A stretch of 64,000 nucleotides of DNA from Actinomadura oligospora ATCC 43269. Lineage in GTDB: Bacteria > Actinomycetota > Actinomycetes > Streptosporangiales > Streptosporangiaceae. Of the stretch, positions 23,862 through 33,189 are shown in pieces. Below the pieces are notes generated by a model, which made no database searches, had not been told where the DNA came from, and saw only the letters and a program-made list of their open reading frames with translations. A program made the translations under genes and the position numbers. Location: positions 414,774 through 478,773 of the forward strand of contig NZ_KI912410.1 of the NCBI RefSeq assembly GCF_000518265.1. The letters run 5' to 3'. Numbering within the stretch: position 1 is the stretch's first letter; every line of letters starts with the position of its first letter.

Positions 23862-26800
23862 GTGGTCGGCGACTCGTCCGCGACCGTGCCCGACGGCGTC
23901 CCGATCGTGCCGGACGGCGTGTCGGTGGTGCCCGCCGAGGCCGACGTCGATCCCCGCCTGCGCGACCGCATCCGCGTGCTCGTCTGCTGCCTGGCGCTGA
24001 CCGCCCTCGCCGTCTGCACGAAGCCCGGCCTGCTGCTCGCCGACACCAAGATCGACATGGTGCTGGACCCCGGCGCGTTCCTCGGCCGGGCGCTGCACCT
24101 GTGGGACGCCGAGCAGTTCGGCCAGCTGCAGAACCAGGCGGCGGGCTACTTCGTCCCGATGGGTCCGTTCTACTGGCTCGGGCACGCGGCCGGGATGCCG
24201 CCCTGGATCGTCCAGCGGCTGTGGTTCGCGCTGCTGATGTGCGCGGCGCTGCTCGGCGTGCGGGCGCTCGCGGCGCGGCTGGAGATCGGCGGCCCGGCGG
24301 CGCGGCTCGCGGCGGGGACGGCGTACGCGCTCAGCCCGCACGCGCTGTCCGCGCTGGGCCAGAACTCGTGGGAGTACCTGCCGCTCGCGATGCTGCCGTG
24401 GACGGTCGTCCCGCTCGTGACGGCCGTCCGGCGGGACGGTGGCCGGATCCGTGCCGCCGCCCGGTCCGGCCTGGCCGTCGGGCTGTGCGGCGGCATCAAC
24501 GGCACGGCGACGGTGGCGGTGCTGACCGTTCCGTTCCTGTTCCTGCTGACCCGTCCGCGCGGGACGCGCCGCTTCCGCCTGCTCGCCTGGTGGACGGCCG
24601 CCATGGCGGTCGCGGTCGGGTGGTGGCTCGTGCCGCTCGTCCTGACCGGGAAGTACGGCTTCTCCTGGCTCGGCTACACCGAGCAGGCCGACACGACCAC
24701 CGCGACGACCGGCCTGGTGGACGTCCTGCGCGGCACCGAACGCTGGATCAACTACCTGCCGTCGGCGCCGCCCGTCGGGTCCGCGCTGGCCGGGCACGCC
24801 TGGCTGGTCGTGGTCACGGCCGTCCTGGCCGCGCTGGGGCTCGCGGGGCTCGTCCGCCGCGACCTGCCCGACCGGACGTTCCCGCTGCTGGTGCTGCTCG
24901 GCGGGGTCGCGATCGTCGCGGCCGGGCACGCGAGCCGGATCGGCGGCCCGCTCGCCCCGCACCTCCGCGACCTGCTGGACGGCCCGCTCGCGCCGCTCCG
25001 CAACCTGTACAAGTTCGACGGGATGATCCGGCTGCCGCTCGCGCTCGGCATCGCGCATCTGCCCGGCACGCTGCGGAAACGCAACCTGCGGGTCGGTGTG
25101 ATCGCGGCGGTGGGCGTGACGCTGCTCGCCGTCGCGACGCCCGCGATGGCGAACGGCCTGGCCGCGCCCGGCGGCTTCCCGGAGGTTCCCAAGTACTGGC
25201 GGGACGCGGCGTCCTGGCTGAACACGCGCGCCGGGGCGCGGTCCGTGCTGGCGCTGCCGGGCTCGCGGACGGGCGACTACACCTGGGGACGGCCGATGGA
25301 CGACGTCGTCCAGCCGCTGCTGCGGACGCGCTGGGGCGCGCGGCAGATGGTCCCGCAGGGGTCGCCGGGGTACGCGCGGATGCTGGACGCGATCGACCAG
25401 CGCGTCGCGGCGGGCCGGGGCTCGTCCGGGCTGACCGAGGTTCTGGCCAGGTCGGGGGTGCGGTACCTGCTCGTCCGGAACGACCTCACGCGGGACGACC
25501 TGGCCGGAGCCTGGCCCGCCCGCGTCCACCAGGCCCTCGACGGCTCGCCGGGCCTGAGGCGGGTCGCGTTCTTCGGCTTCCAGCCCGGGGGCTGGAACGA
25601 CGACGCCGTGAGCGCGCGTGACCAGCCATACCCGGCGGTCGAGATCTACCAGGTGGACGGCGCGCAGGCGGCGGCCGGGCTGGTCGACGCGGCCGATCCG
25701 GTCCGGCTGCGCGGAGCGTCGGAGGGCCTGCTCGACCTGGCCGACGCCGGTGCCCTCCAGGGCCGTCCGGTGCTGGTCGGGGACGACGCGTCCGATCTCG
25801 GCGGGACGCCCGTCGCGTCCGACGCCGCGCGGCTGCGTGACCGGTCGCGATCGGAGATCCGCACGCAGATCGGCCCGACGCTGACGGCCGGGAGCAGGCC
25901 GGACACCTCCGGCGGGCTCGGCCCGGACCCCGGCGACCCGGCCTGGGACGACGCGCGGACCGTCGCCGAGTACACCGGGATCAAGGACGTCACGGCCTCG
26001 TCCTCGGCCGCCGACCCCGGCACGCCGTCCGGGATCGAGGACCCGTCCGCGCTGCCCTTCGCCGCCGTCGACTCCGACCCGGACAGCCAGTGGATCACCG
26101 GCGGGACGCGCGGGCCGGTCGGCCAGTGGTTGCGCGCCGACCTCCCGTCGGCCCTCGACCCGGGCTCGCTCCAGGTCACCTTCACCCGCAACGACCTGCT
26201 CGGACCGGCTCCGGCGCGGGTCGCGGTCGAGACCGAGCGCGGCACGCGGGAGCAGGACGTCCGTCCGGTCGCGGGCGCGCAGACGCTGACGGCCCCGCCC
26301 GGCCCGACGTCCTGGATCCGGCTGCGGATCGTCGCGGTCGCCGGGACGCCGGGCGAGGGGGCGCGGGTAGGAGTCCGCGACCTGTCGATCCCGGGTGTCA
26401 CCGCCGAGCGCTATCTGCGGCTACCCGCCGTCCCGGGGGCGGGCGCGACGGTGCCCCAGCTGATGAGCCGGGTGACGCCGCCGCGACCGGAGTGCATGCG
26501 CGGTTCGTCCCGCTGGGTCTGCTCGCCCGACCTGGCGCGCGGCGACGAGGACGGCGCGACCCTCCGCCGCGTCTTCACCGGCCACGGCGGCGCCGCCGCG
26601 ATCACCGGACGGGCCGTCGTCACCGACCCGGCCCTGGTCGACAGGCTGACCCGGACCCGCGGCGAGACCCGCACGGCGGCCAGTTCGACCTGGACGAAGG
26701 AGGCCCCGGCCCAGCCTCGCGCCGCCATCGACGGCGACCCCGCGACCACCTGGATCGCGGCGGGCGACGACAAGCGGCCGTCGCTGACCCTCGCTTGGGG

Positions 26801-28082
26801 GCGCAAGCTGAAGGTGAGCGAGCTGAAAGTGATCCGGCCCCCGGGCGCGCGGTCCGCGATGACGGTGACCGTCCTCGGCGCGCGCGGCGCGGTCCGTGAG
26901 GGCCTGCTCGACGGGGACGGGCGGCTGCGGTTCGCGCCGATGCGGACCGATCGGGTGACGCTGCGGTTCGTGACGTCCCAGGTGCCCGTCCAGGTGTCGG
27001 AGGTGGCGATCCCGGGCGTCCCGGCGCTGCCCGAGCCCGGCTCCCGGCCGTTCACGACGTCCTGCGGCATCGGCCCTGACCTCACGGTGAACGGCCGCAC
27101 GGTCAAGACGCGGATCTCCGGGACGGCGGCCGACCTGCTCGCCGGACGTCCGGTCGCCTTCCGGGCCTGCCGCGCGGTCCGGCTGGCGAACGGCGACAAC
27201 CGCGTCAGCGCCGGTGGCCACCTCCGCGTCGACTCGCTGACCGTCGACCCGGGCGGCGCGCTCGCCGCCGTCCGGCCCGGACGGACGAGCCCGGTCACCG
27301 TCCAGTCCTGGGGCGCGGGCGAGCGGCGGCTCCAGGTGAACGCTGCGCGCAAGTCCATCCTGGTAGTGAACGAGAACTTCAACACGGGCTGGGTCGCGAA
27401 GACCGCTAACGGCGGTGAACTCCGTCCGGTCCGCCTGGACGGCTGGCGGCAGGGCTTCGAGGTCCCCGCCGGAACGTCCGGGACGATCACCCTCCGGTAC
27501 AAGCCCGACACCGCCTACCGGACCGCGCTGTTCGGCGGCCTCGCCCTGCTCGCGCTGCTCGTCCCGATCTCGGTCCGCCGCCCGCGACGCGTCGATCCGC
27601 CTCCGCCCGCCGCCGTCCCCGCCACGGCCCCCGCCGGACGCACGGCCCGGACGCTCCGCGTCGTCGCCCCGGCCGGTCTCGCCGCAGCCCTCGGATTCTG
27701 GCTGGCGGGTCCGCTCGGATTGGGCGTCGCGGCGGCGTCCGCGCTGGTCGGAGCCGTGCCGCAGTGGTCCGGCGGACGGGCGGCCCGGCACGTCCGGTCG
27801 GCCTGGATCGCCGCGTTCTTCATGCTCGTCGGCGGTGTCTCCGTCGCCGTCGCGGCCTGGCTGACCCAGCACGGCATGCGCGCGGACCTGTTGCCCGTGC
27901 TCCGGGACGTCCTGCCGCAGATCTGCGGGCTGATCGTCCTCGGACGGCTCGCCGCAGCCCTCACCGCCCCGGAGGCCCCCGACACCTGGCTCGCGGACGG
28001 CGTCGCGCTGAGCTGGTCGGCCGCCGCGCCGGGATCAGCGTCCGGCGACGGCCTCACCCGTCCGGACGCGACGCGTGGTTAG
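23862..28082 (+). CDS. aftD-like: AftD-like alpha-(1->3)-arabinofuranosyltransferase (DUF3367)
   Basis: A giant integral membrane GT-C enzyme (1,406 residues with GTG 23862, which has a better-spaced AGGG ribosome binding site than TTG 23859). The catalytic-side loop DTKID begins at about Asp61. It is followed by the AftD-typical WDAEQFGQLQNQAAGYFVPM, about ten helices in the first 500 residues, a long extracytoplasmic region, and more helices after about residue 1220. The outer region carries at least two discoidin/CBM-like motifs, DSDPDSQW (about 736) and DGDPATTW (about 957), as in AftD. AftD-type enzymes add branching arabinofuranose to arabinan from decaprenyl-phospho-arabinose. The size matches mycobacterial AftD (about 1,400). 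Its last 48 bp overlap the convergent acyltransferase. Confidence 0.88.
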   Translation: MVGDSSATVPDGVPIVPDGVSVVPAEADVDPRLRDRIRVLVCCLALTALAVCTKPGLLLADTKIDMVLDPGAFLGRALHLWDAEQFGQLQNQAAGYFVPMGPFYWLGHAAGMPPWIVQRLWFALLMCAALLGVRALAARLEIGGPAARLAAGTAYALSPHALSALGQNSWEYLPLAMLPWTVVPLVTAVRRDGGRIRAAARSGLAVGLCGGINGTATVAVLTVPFLFLLTRPRGTRRFRLLAWWTAAMAVAVGWWLVPLVLTGKYGFSWLGYTEQADTTTATTGLVDVLRGTERWINYLPSAPPVGSALAGHAWLVVVTAVLAALGLAGLVRRDLPDRTFPLLVLLGGVAIVAAGHASRIGGPLAPHLRDLLDGPLAPLRNLYKFDGMIRLPLALGIAHLPGTLRKRNLRVGVIAAVGVTLLAVATPAMANGLAAPGGFPEVPKYWRDAASWLNTRAGARSVLALPGSRTGDYTWGRPMDDVVQPLLRTRWGARQMVPQGSPGYARMLDAIDQRVAAGRGSSGLTEVLARSGVRYLLVRNDLTRDDLAGAWPARVHQALDGSPGLRRVAFFGFQPGGWNDDAVSARDQPYPAVEIYQVDGAQAAAGLVDAADPVRLRGASEGLLDLADAGALQGRPVLVGDDASDLGGTPVASDAARLRDRSRSEIRTQIGPTLTAGSRPDTSGGLGPDPGDPAWDDARTVAEYTGIKDVTASSSAADPGTPSGIEDPSALPFAAVDSDPDSQWITGGTRGPVGQWLRADLPSALDPGSLQVTFTRNDLLGPAPARVAVETERGTREQDVRPVAGAQTLTAPPGPTSWIRLRIVAVAGTPGEGARVGVRDLSIPGVTAERYLRLPAVPGAGATVPQLMSRVTPPRPECMRGSSRWVCSPDLARGDEDGATLRRVFTGHGGAAAITGRAVVTDPALVDRLTRTRGETRTAASSTWTKEAPAQPRAAIDGDPATTWIAAGDDKRPSLTLAWGRKLKVSELKVIRPPGARSAMTVTVLGARGAVREGLLDGDGRLRFAPMRTDRVTLRFVTSQVPVQVSEVAIPGVPALPEPGSRPFTTSCGIGPDLTVNGRTVKTRISGTAADLLAGRPVAFRACRAVRLANGDNRVSAGGHLRVDSLTVDPGGALAAVRPGRTSPVTVQSWGAGERRLQVNAARKSILVVNENFNTGWVAKTANGGELRPVRLDGWRQGFEVPAGTSGTITLRYKPDTAYRTALFGGLALLALLVPISVRRPRRVDPPPPAAVPATAPAGRTARTLRVVAPAGLAAALGFWLAGPLGLGVAAASALVGAVPQWSGGRAARHVRSAWIAAFFMLVGGVSVAVAAWLTQHGMRADLLPVLRDVLPQICGLIVLGRLAAALTAPEAPDTWLADGVALSWSAAAPGSASGDGLTRPDATRG

Positions 28083-29285
28083 CCGCCCGCCCAGCTTCCG
28101 GATCGGTTCCTCGATCGCGTAGTAACTCACGGTCGCAACGGCGACGGTCAGCGCGAGGCAGACCGGGAAGTCGGTCAGCAGGTCACCGGTGAACGGCGCG
28201 TGGTCGGTGAGGTCGAACCACACGAAGATCACCACGAACTGCCAGAGGAAGAGCCCGTACGAGATCCGGCCGAGGAACGCCAGCACCGGGTTGCCGAGGA
28301 CGCGCCCGGCCAGCCGGTCGCCTGCCGGGGCCAGCGCCGCCGGGGCGACCAGCAGCAGCGCGACCAGCCCGTACAGGACGACGCTGAACCCCGTCGTCCA
28401 GGCGTTGGTCGAGTTCAGCCGCGAGATCCCCGTGACCGGCGTGGACGCGATGGCGTACACGAGGACGCACGCCGCCCAGCACATCGCGGCCGAGGCGGCG
28501 ACCGTCCGCGCGAACCGGGCCGCCGGGCCGAGCGGTGAGGCGTTCGCCCAGACCGTCACGACCGCAAGCGCCATCCCGGCGCCGAACCATCCGAGGTACT
28601 GCGGAAGCAGGCTGCCCCAGTACGCCGGGTTGGACGCCCGGAGCACCGCGACCGCGTACACAACCGACCCCACGGACATCGCGCCCAACGCATAGAGCAA
28701 CCGCCGAGCACGCAGGTCAACGGACGTGCCGCGCCGCGCCCACCGGTCTAGCAGGAAGGCCAGCGCAGGCAGCGCCACATAGAAGGACGCCTCGACGCAC
28801 AGACTCCACATCTGCCCCAGGCCCTTGGGGCCCAGATGGTCCGTCCACCACGGATGCATGTCGAAGCCGTAGGTGAGCGTCGCGAGACCGACCATGCTCG
28901 GGACGTCCGACAAGTGGTCACGGCTGTACATGCCGATCGCGACCGCCATGACGACCCAGTAAGCGGGCATGAGCCGCAGCAGCCGCCGCCACAGGTATTT
29001 ACCCGTGCCTGGCGAACGGTTCTGCCCCAGTACGGCAGCCGCCCAAGGCCGGTACAGCAACAGCCCGGACAACACGAAAAAGATCGGCACCCCGACTTCG
29101 CCCCGGGACAGCAACCTCGTCATAGCGGTCGGCTCTTTGGTCAGGTATCCGGTGCTCGCGGCCACGTGGAACAGCAGAACCATCAGCGCCGCGATGGCCC
29201 GGACGCCGTCCAGCGCGTCCTGCCGCCCGGAGATCACCGGCAGCCGGGAGACCGCGGGCGCGGGGGAAGAAGCCGTCGCCGTCAC
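28035..29285 (-). CDS. Acyltransferase 3 family membrane protein (OafA-like)
   Basis: A 416-residue protein with about ten helices. Family motifs: LDGVRAIAALMVLLFHV with the catalytic-type His, FFVLSGLLLYRPW, and MWSLCVEASFYVALP. Members O-acylate sugars or lipids of the envelope using cytoplasmic acyl donors. The true start is GTG 29285, four bases inside the end of the upstream glycosyltransferase gene (GTGA); longer upstream readings are artefacts of that gene. In mycobacteria Rv0228, an acyltransferase, sits in the comparable cluster (from memory). It likely acetylates or succinylates the glycan built by this locus. Its 3' end overlaps the AftD-like gene tail to tail by 48 bp. Confidence 0.87.
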   Translation of the reverse strand: MTATASSPAPAVSRLPVISGRQDALDGVRAIAALMVLLFHVAASTGYLTKEPTAMTRLLSRGEVGVPIFFVLSGLLLYRPWAAAVLGQNRSPGTGKYLWRRLLRLMPAYWVVMAVAIGMYSRDHLSDVPSMVGLATLTYGFDMHPWWTDHLGPKGLGQMWSLCVEASFYVALPALAFLLDRWARRGTSVDLRARRLLYALGAMSVGSVVYAVAVLRASNPAYWGSLLPQYLGWFGAGMALAVVTVWANASPLGPAARFARTVAASAAMCWAACVLVYAIASTPVTGISRLNSTNAWTTGFSVVLYGLVALLLVAPAALAPAGDRLAGRVLGNPVLAFLGRISYGLFLWQFVVIFVWFDLTDHAPFTGDLLTDFPVCLALTVAVATVSYYAIEEPIRKLGGRLTTRRVRTGEAVAGR

Positions 29286-30064
29286 GAGCGCCCCCTCCCG
29301 CCATCGCGCGCGCCCACGAGCAGCCCGGCCGTCTCGGTCGCCTTGAGGACGATCACCCCGGCGGCCACGACCGGGGAGCTCAGCAGCGGAAGCCGCCGCA
29401 GCGTCCCGCCGCGCCCGAACGACCGCGCGGTCGGACGTGCCCGGTAGGCGGGCAGCCAGCGTCCGTAGTACCGCCGCTTCCGGTAGGCGGACCGCAGCGT
29501 CAGGCGGCCCTCGTCGTGCAGGACGCCCGAGGCCGTCCGGCCGATCGCGCGTCCGGTCGCGGCGACCCGGTCGGCGAGGTCCCAGTCCTCGAAGGCGCTG
29601 AGGCCCTCGTCGTAGCCGCCGACGTCGGCGAGCGCCGTCCGGCGGAAGATCCGTGCCGCCTCCACGGCGGGATCGCCCAGGTAGGCGTGCTTCTCCACGG
29701 CCCGCGCCCGGGCCCAGAACCCCTGCCCGAACGACTCCTCGGGGATGACCAGCCCGCCGAGCCCGGGGTCGGCCCCGAACGCCTCGGCGGCCTCGGCGGC
29801 GACCCCCTCGGAGAGGACCATGTCCGAGTCGACGAACGCCACGACGTCCCCGGACGCCGCCCGCCACCCCAGGTTCCGCTGCGCGCTGCGCTCCGGCCCG
29901 CCCGCGAGCACCGTGTCCGCGTACGCGGCGGCGATCTCCGGTGTCCCGTCCGCGGACGCGTTGTCCACGACGATCACCTCGACCGGGACGGTCTGCGCGC
30001 GCAGCGAGACCAGGCAGCGCTCCAGCGTCCGCGCGGAGTCGCGGGTCGGGACCACGACGGTCAC
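29282..30064 (-). CDS. Family 2 glycosyltransferase
   Basis: A 260-residue GT-A enzyme: VTVVVPTRDSARTLERCL at the N-terminus, VVDNASADGT, the DxD-type VAFVDSDMVL, and an acceptor-side EDWDLADR motif. A C-terminal hydrophobic stretch (SSPVVAAGVIVLKATE) may tether it to the membrane. GTG 30064 has no ribosome binding site. A CTG at 30103 would add 13 residues, sits 5 nt after GGGAGG and forms a CTGA overlap with the MFS stop, matching the 4-nt overlaps elsewhere in this operon; I consider it a serious alternative start. It works in the operon MFS, GT2, acyltransferase, probably on envelope or exported glycans. Confidence 0.87.
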   Translation of the reverse strand: MTVVVPTRDSARTLERCLVSLRAQTVPVEVIVVDNASADGTPEIAAAYADTVLAGGPERSAQRNLGWRAASGDVVAFVDSDMVLSEGVAAEAAEAFGADPGLGGLVIPEESFGQGFWARARAVEKHAYLGDPAVEAARIFRRTALADVGGYDEGLSAFEDWDLADRVAATGRAIGRTASGVLHDEGRLTLRSAYRKRRYYGRWLPAYRARPTARSFGRGGTLRRLPLLSSPVVAAGVIVLKATETAGLLVGARDGGRGRS

Positions 30065-30099
30065 ACGGACGGTGCCGCGCGGGATGTCACATGGAGTGC

Positions 30100-31620
30100 T
30101 CAGCGTGACCTCCCGGGGTGGACGTGTCGGAGCAGGCTAGCCCGGATCATCCCGATTCGGGACGGCGCCCTCCCACCCTCCGCCCTGATCCGGGACGGCG
30201 GCCGTCCACCCGCTTCCGCCCAGGCCAGCCTCCGGGGGAGCAGGGACGACAGTCCTCCCGCCACGACCAGGGCCGCCACGGCGACCAGCAGCGTCCGGGC
30301 GGTCGCGTCCGGCCCGGCGACGGCGTCCCCGGAGTAGAAGGCGATCCCGGCGACCGCGACCCCGAGCACGCCCGCGAACTGCGTGACCGAGTTGTAGACC
30401 CCGGACGCCGCGCCCGACGCGTCCGCCGGGACGTCCGCGAGCACGGCGTTGGCCAGCACCGGAAGCGCCAGCCCCATCCCGACCCCGGCGAGCGCCAGCC
30501 CCGGAACCAGATGCCAGGGACGAAGATCGTCCCCGACCCCCGCGAACACCCAGGCGACCAGCCCGACCCCGCACGCCATCACGAGCACACCCGTCCGGAC
30601 GAAGGCGCGGGCGCGCGGCGGACCGAGCCGGTGCGTGGGCTGGGCGGTGAGGGCCATCCCGGCGGGCCAGGCCGCCCCGGTCAGCGCGACCCGCAGCGGC
30701 GACCAGCCGAGCCCGGACTGGAGTCCCCAGGTCAGCGCGATGAAACAGGCCGCGACCGCCCCGAACATCGCCGTGGTCAGCACCAGCCCGGCGGCGAACG
30801 AACGCCGCCGCAGCAACGACGGCGGGACGAGCGGACTGAGCCCGCGCCGCTCCCGCCGCGCCTCCAGCACCCCGAACGCCACCAGCGCCGGGAGGCTAGC
30901 CCCCGCCAGGAACAAGCTCCACAGCGGCCACCCGGAAGCCCGCCCCTGGACGAGCGGCAACGTCAGCGCAAGAGCGGCGGCGCTCACCAGCAGCACCCCG
31001 GCCACGTCCAGCCGAGGCGGCGGCGAGGCGCGCGAGTCGTCCATCCAGCGGTCGACGCCGAGCAGCGCCACCAGCCCGACCGGGACGTTCACCAGGAAGA
31101 TCGCCCGCCAGCCGAGTCCGGCGACGTCGTAGTGCAGCAGGATCCCGCCGAGCAGCGGCCCGCCGACCTGCGCGACGCCGAGCAGCATCCCGTACAGGGT
31201 GAACGCGCGGGCACGGGCCCGTCCGGGCGGGAACTGGACGTTGATCACCGACAGCGTCTGCGGGACCATCGCCCCCGCGAACACGCCCTGGGCGGCCCGC
31301 GCCGCGATCAGCGCGGCGGGGGACTGCGCCGCCCCGGCCGCCCACGAGGCGAAGACGAACCCCGCCAGCCCGATCAGCAGCACGCGCCGCCGCCCGAGGA
31401 TGTCCCCGAGCCGTCCACCCGTGACCAGCAGCGACGCGTAGGCGAGGGCGTACGCCGACACCGTCCACTGGCCGAGCGCGGGACCGGCGTGCAGATCGTC
31501 CTGGATCCGGGGCAGCGCGACGTTCACGACCGTCACGTCCACCAGGTCCATGAAGGCGGCCGTCAGCGCCGCGAGCAGCGCGAGCCACCGGCGCTCCGGC
31601 AGGTGCGGGCGCAGGCTCAC
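30100..31620 (-). CDS. MFS exporter, EmrB/QacA (14-helix) type
   Basis: A 506-residue drug/proton antiporter-like permease. Hallmarks: MDLVDVTVVNVALPRIQDDL in helix 1, GGRLGDILGRRRVL between helices 2 and 3, and GGPLLGG in helix 5 (motif C of exporters). The long C-terminal tail is repetitive at the residue level (GGRPPSRIR then GGRAPSRIG). It is the first gene of an operon with a glycosyltransferase and an acyltransferase. The substrate is unknown. It could serve the glycan locus or, speculatively, export the modified peptide encoded at 33.1 kb, although a divergent gene lies between. Confidence 0.88.
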   Translation of the reverse strand: MSLRPHLPERRWLALLAALTAAFMDLVDVTVVNVALPRIQDDLHAGPALGQWTVSAYALAYASLLVTGGRLGDILGRRRVLLIGLAGFVFASWAAGAAQSPAALIAARAAQGVFAGAMVPQTLSVINVQFPPGRARARAFTLYGMLLGVAQVGGPLLGGILLHYDVAGLGWRAIFLVNVPVGLVALLGVDRWMDDSRASPPPRLDVAGVLLVSAAALALTLPLVQGRASGWPLWSLFLAGASLPALVAFGVLEARRERRGLSPLVPPSLLRRRSFAAGLVLTTAMFGAVAACFIALTWGLQSGLGWSPLRVALTGAAWPAGMALTAQPTHRLGPPRARAFVRTGVLVMACGVGLVAWVFAGVGDDLRPWHLVPGLALAGVGMGLALPVLANAVLADVPADASGAASGVYNSVTQFAGVLGVAVAGIAFYSGDAVAGPDATARTLLVAVAALVVAGGLSSLLPRRLAWAEAGGRPPSRIRAEGGRAPSRIGMIRASLLRHVHPGRSR

Positions 31621-31794
31621 GGGACGCCTGGGAGACGGGTCATGTGGGGGTTCCTGCCAGGGGCCTGGGACGGGGGGTGAGGGACGTCTGATCCTGTAGG
31701 GTAACCGGACATGCCGGGCCTGAGGGCCTGGTCAGGGCCGTTCGGCCGGACGCGCCGGGAGGACCGGGAGGCACCGGCCGCCCCGGGAGGTGTG

Positions 31795-32895
31795 ATGCGG
31801 CGTTCGCCGGCTCTCGTGCTCGTCGTCGCGGGGGCGTTCCTGACCACGCTCGCCCCGCTGATCCGGTTCTACGTCTCCGCGCAGGTCGTCCAGGCGCCGC
31901 TGAACCGGTACGAGCGGGTCCGGCTGGAGGCGCCGAACGCCAGCCTCTTCGACATGGCGAAGCTGAAGCTCCGGACGGGCGTCACCCTGGTCGCCGACAG
32001 CACCATCCGCGGCGACGTGAAGGCCAACGGCGGCAACGGCCGCGTCGCGGTGTGGGACTCCTCGACCACCATCACCGAGAAGGACACGGGCAAGCAGGTC
32101 CAGCTCCAGGCGTACCGGATGGCCTTCGACCGCCGCACCGGACTCCTGGAGAACTGCTGCGGCGTCAACGTCGGCGGCGACGTCAACGTGAAGATGTTCG
32201 GGTACGGGCTGCTGTTCCCGATCGCGAACGTGCACAAGCGCGACTACCCGTTCTACGACACGACCACCCGCCGCACCCTGCCGATGAGGTTCAGCGGCGA
32301 GGAGAACCTCGGCGGGATGAAGACCTACCGGTTCATCCAGGAGGTCCCGCTCGTCAAGGTCGAGTCGATGAACGTCAAGCTCCCCGGCGACATGCTCGGC
32401 CTCGGCAAGGACGCCTACCCGCAGCGCGTGGACCGTTACTTCGAGGCGGTCAACACCCAGTGGGTCGACCCGCGGACGGGCGTCCCGGTCAAGCAGGAGC
32501 AGAAGGTCACCCAGTCCCTGCGCACCAGGGACGGCCTGGGCAAGCTGATCGTCGCGGACGCCGACATGGTCACCGTCCCCGAGGACCAGAAGAAGCTCGC
32601 CGACCTGTCGAACGAGTCCGCGCTGGCGATCGGCTGGACGCGGATCTACGGTCCCGTCCTGGCGCTCGTCGTCGGCCTCGGGCTGCTCGGCACCGGGTCC
32701 GCGATGGTGCTGCTGCGCCGCCGCGACCTCCCGCCTCCGCCGACCGCACCGCGCGGCCCGGACGGACGGTTCGGCGGCGTCGCGACCGGCCCGCCGCCCG
32801 GCACGCGCCGCCGCGCCCACCCCGCCGCCGGTTCCGCCCGCGCCCGCCGCCAGCAGCGTCCGCAGCGCCGGCCGCGCCGCCTCGGCCGCTCCTGA
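31795..32895 (+). CDS. DUF3068 (PorA-like) membrane protein
   Basis: A 366-residue protein. ATG 31795 (MRRSPALVL) has a GGGAGG ribosome binding site. One N-terminal helix (about 5-25) is followed by a large extracytoplasmic domain with QAPLNRYERVRLEAPNAS and ENCCGVNVGGD, a C-terminal helix (about 290-315) and an Arg/Pro-rich basic tail of about 50 residues. This two-helix sandwich and the motifs fit DUF3068, annotated 'porin PorA family' in actinobacteria. Mycobacterial Rv0227c belongs to it and lies in the same type of cluster (from memory). The location next to AftD, GT and acyltransferase genes supports an envelope-glycan role rather than a classical porin. Confidence 0.85.
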   Translation: MRRSPALVLVVAGAFLTTLAPLIRFYVSAQVVQAPLNRYERVRLEAPNASLFDMAKLKLRTGVTLVADSTIRGDVKANGGNGRVAVWDSSTTITEKDTGKQVQLQAYRMAFDRRTGLLENCCGVNVGGDVNVKMFGYGLLFPIANVHKRDYPFYDTTTRRTLPMRFSGEENLGGMKTYRFIQEVPLVKVESMNVKLPGDMLGLGKDAYPQRVDRYFEAVNTQWVDPRTGVPVKQEQKVTQSLRTRDGLGKLIVADADMVTVPEDQKKLADLSNESALAIGWTRIYGPVLALVVGLGLLGTGSAMVLLRRRDLPPPPTAPRGPDGRFGGVATGPPPGTRRRAHPAAGSARARRQQRPQRRPRRLGRS

Positions 32896-33039
32896 CCGTC
32901 CTTCTCCAGCCGCGTTCGACCAGGTCACCGGGCCGGACGCGCCTTGGCGCCGCTGCCTGACCTTCGGCGTCCCCGGGGGACGGCTCCCTCACTTCCCCGG
33001 TATGTCACCAGCCGTGATCGATTAACTACTCTTGGTCGG

Positions 33040-33072
33040 CGGCCGGTGTGGTCAATCGAGATCCACCGGCCG
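33040..33072 (+). promoter_or_regulatory. 5'-leader hairpin before the RiPP precursor
   Basis: CGGCCGGTG (33040-33048) and CACCGGCCG (33064-33072) form a perfect 9-bp stem around a 15-nt AT-richer loop, ending 32 nt before the precursor start. A separate small dyad, TCGATT with AATCGA, spans part of the same region. Together with the AT-rich block near 33015-33032 (GATCGATTAACTACT) this is probably the promoter and leader of the peptide gene. Confidence 0.45.
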
Positions 33073-33104
33073 TGGAGACCGATCATCCAGGAGAGGTGTC
33101 AGGA

Positions 33105-33179
33105 ATGACTGCTTTCAAGCGATATCTAACGAGCCGTCGAGCCGCGCGCATGGGCGCGTACCCGCCCTACCCCTGGTAG
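33105..33179 (+). CDS. 24-residue RiPP precursor peptide (putative)
   Basis: A 24-codon gene, ATG 33105 to TAG 33177-33179, with an excellent ribosome binding site AGGAGAGG (33089-33096) 8 nt upstream. The product has a short basic leader (KRYLTSRRAARMG inside it) and ends abruptly in AYPPYPW: three aromatic residues spaced by prolines at the very C-terminus. Codons TAT, CTA and CGA in the leader are rare in this genome. The next gene is a cytochrome P450, with only a hairpin between. Tiny precursors with a basic leader, a C-terminal aromatic core and an adjacent P450 are the hallmark of cross-linked RiPPs such as tryptorubin-type atropopeptides, biarylitides and cittilins. This tail is not one that I recognise. 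Coding status is strong from the RBS and context but unproven. Confidence 0.82.
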   Translation: MTAFKRYLTSRRAARMGAYPPYPW

Positions 33180-33189
33180 AGCCCGCCGT

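Noticed and set aside
29286..29867. N-terminal extension of the acyltransferase frame
   Set aside because: It is a shadow of the GT2 gene; the acyltransferase starts at GTG 29285 with LDGVRAIAAL soon after.
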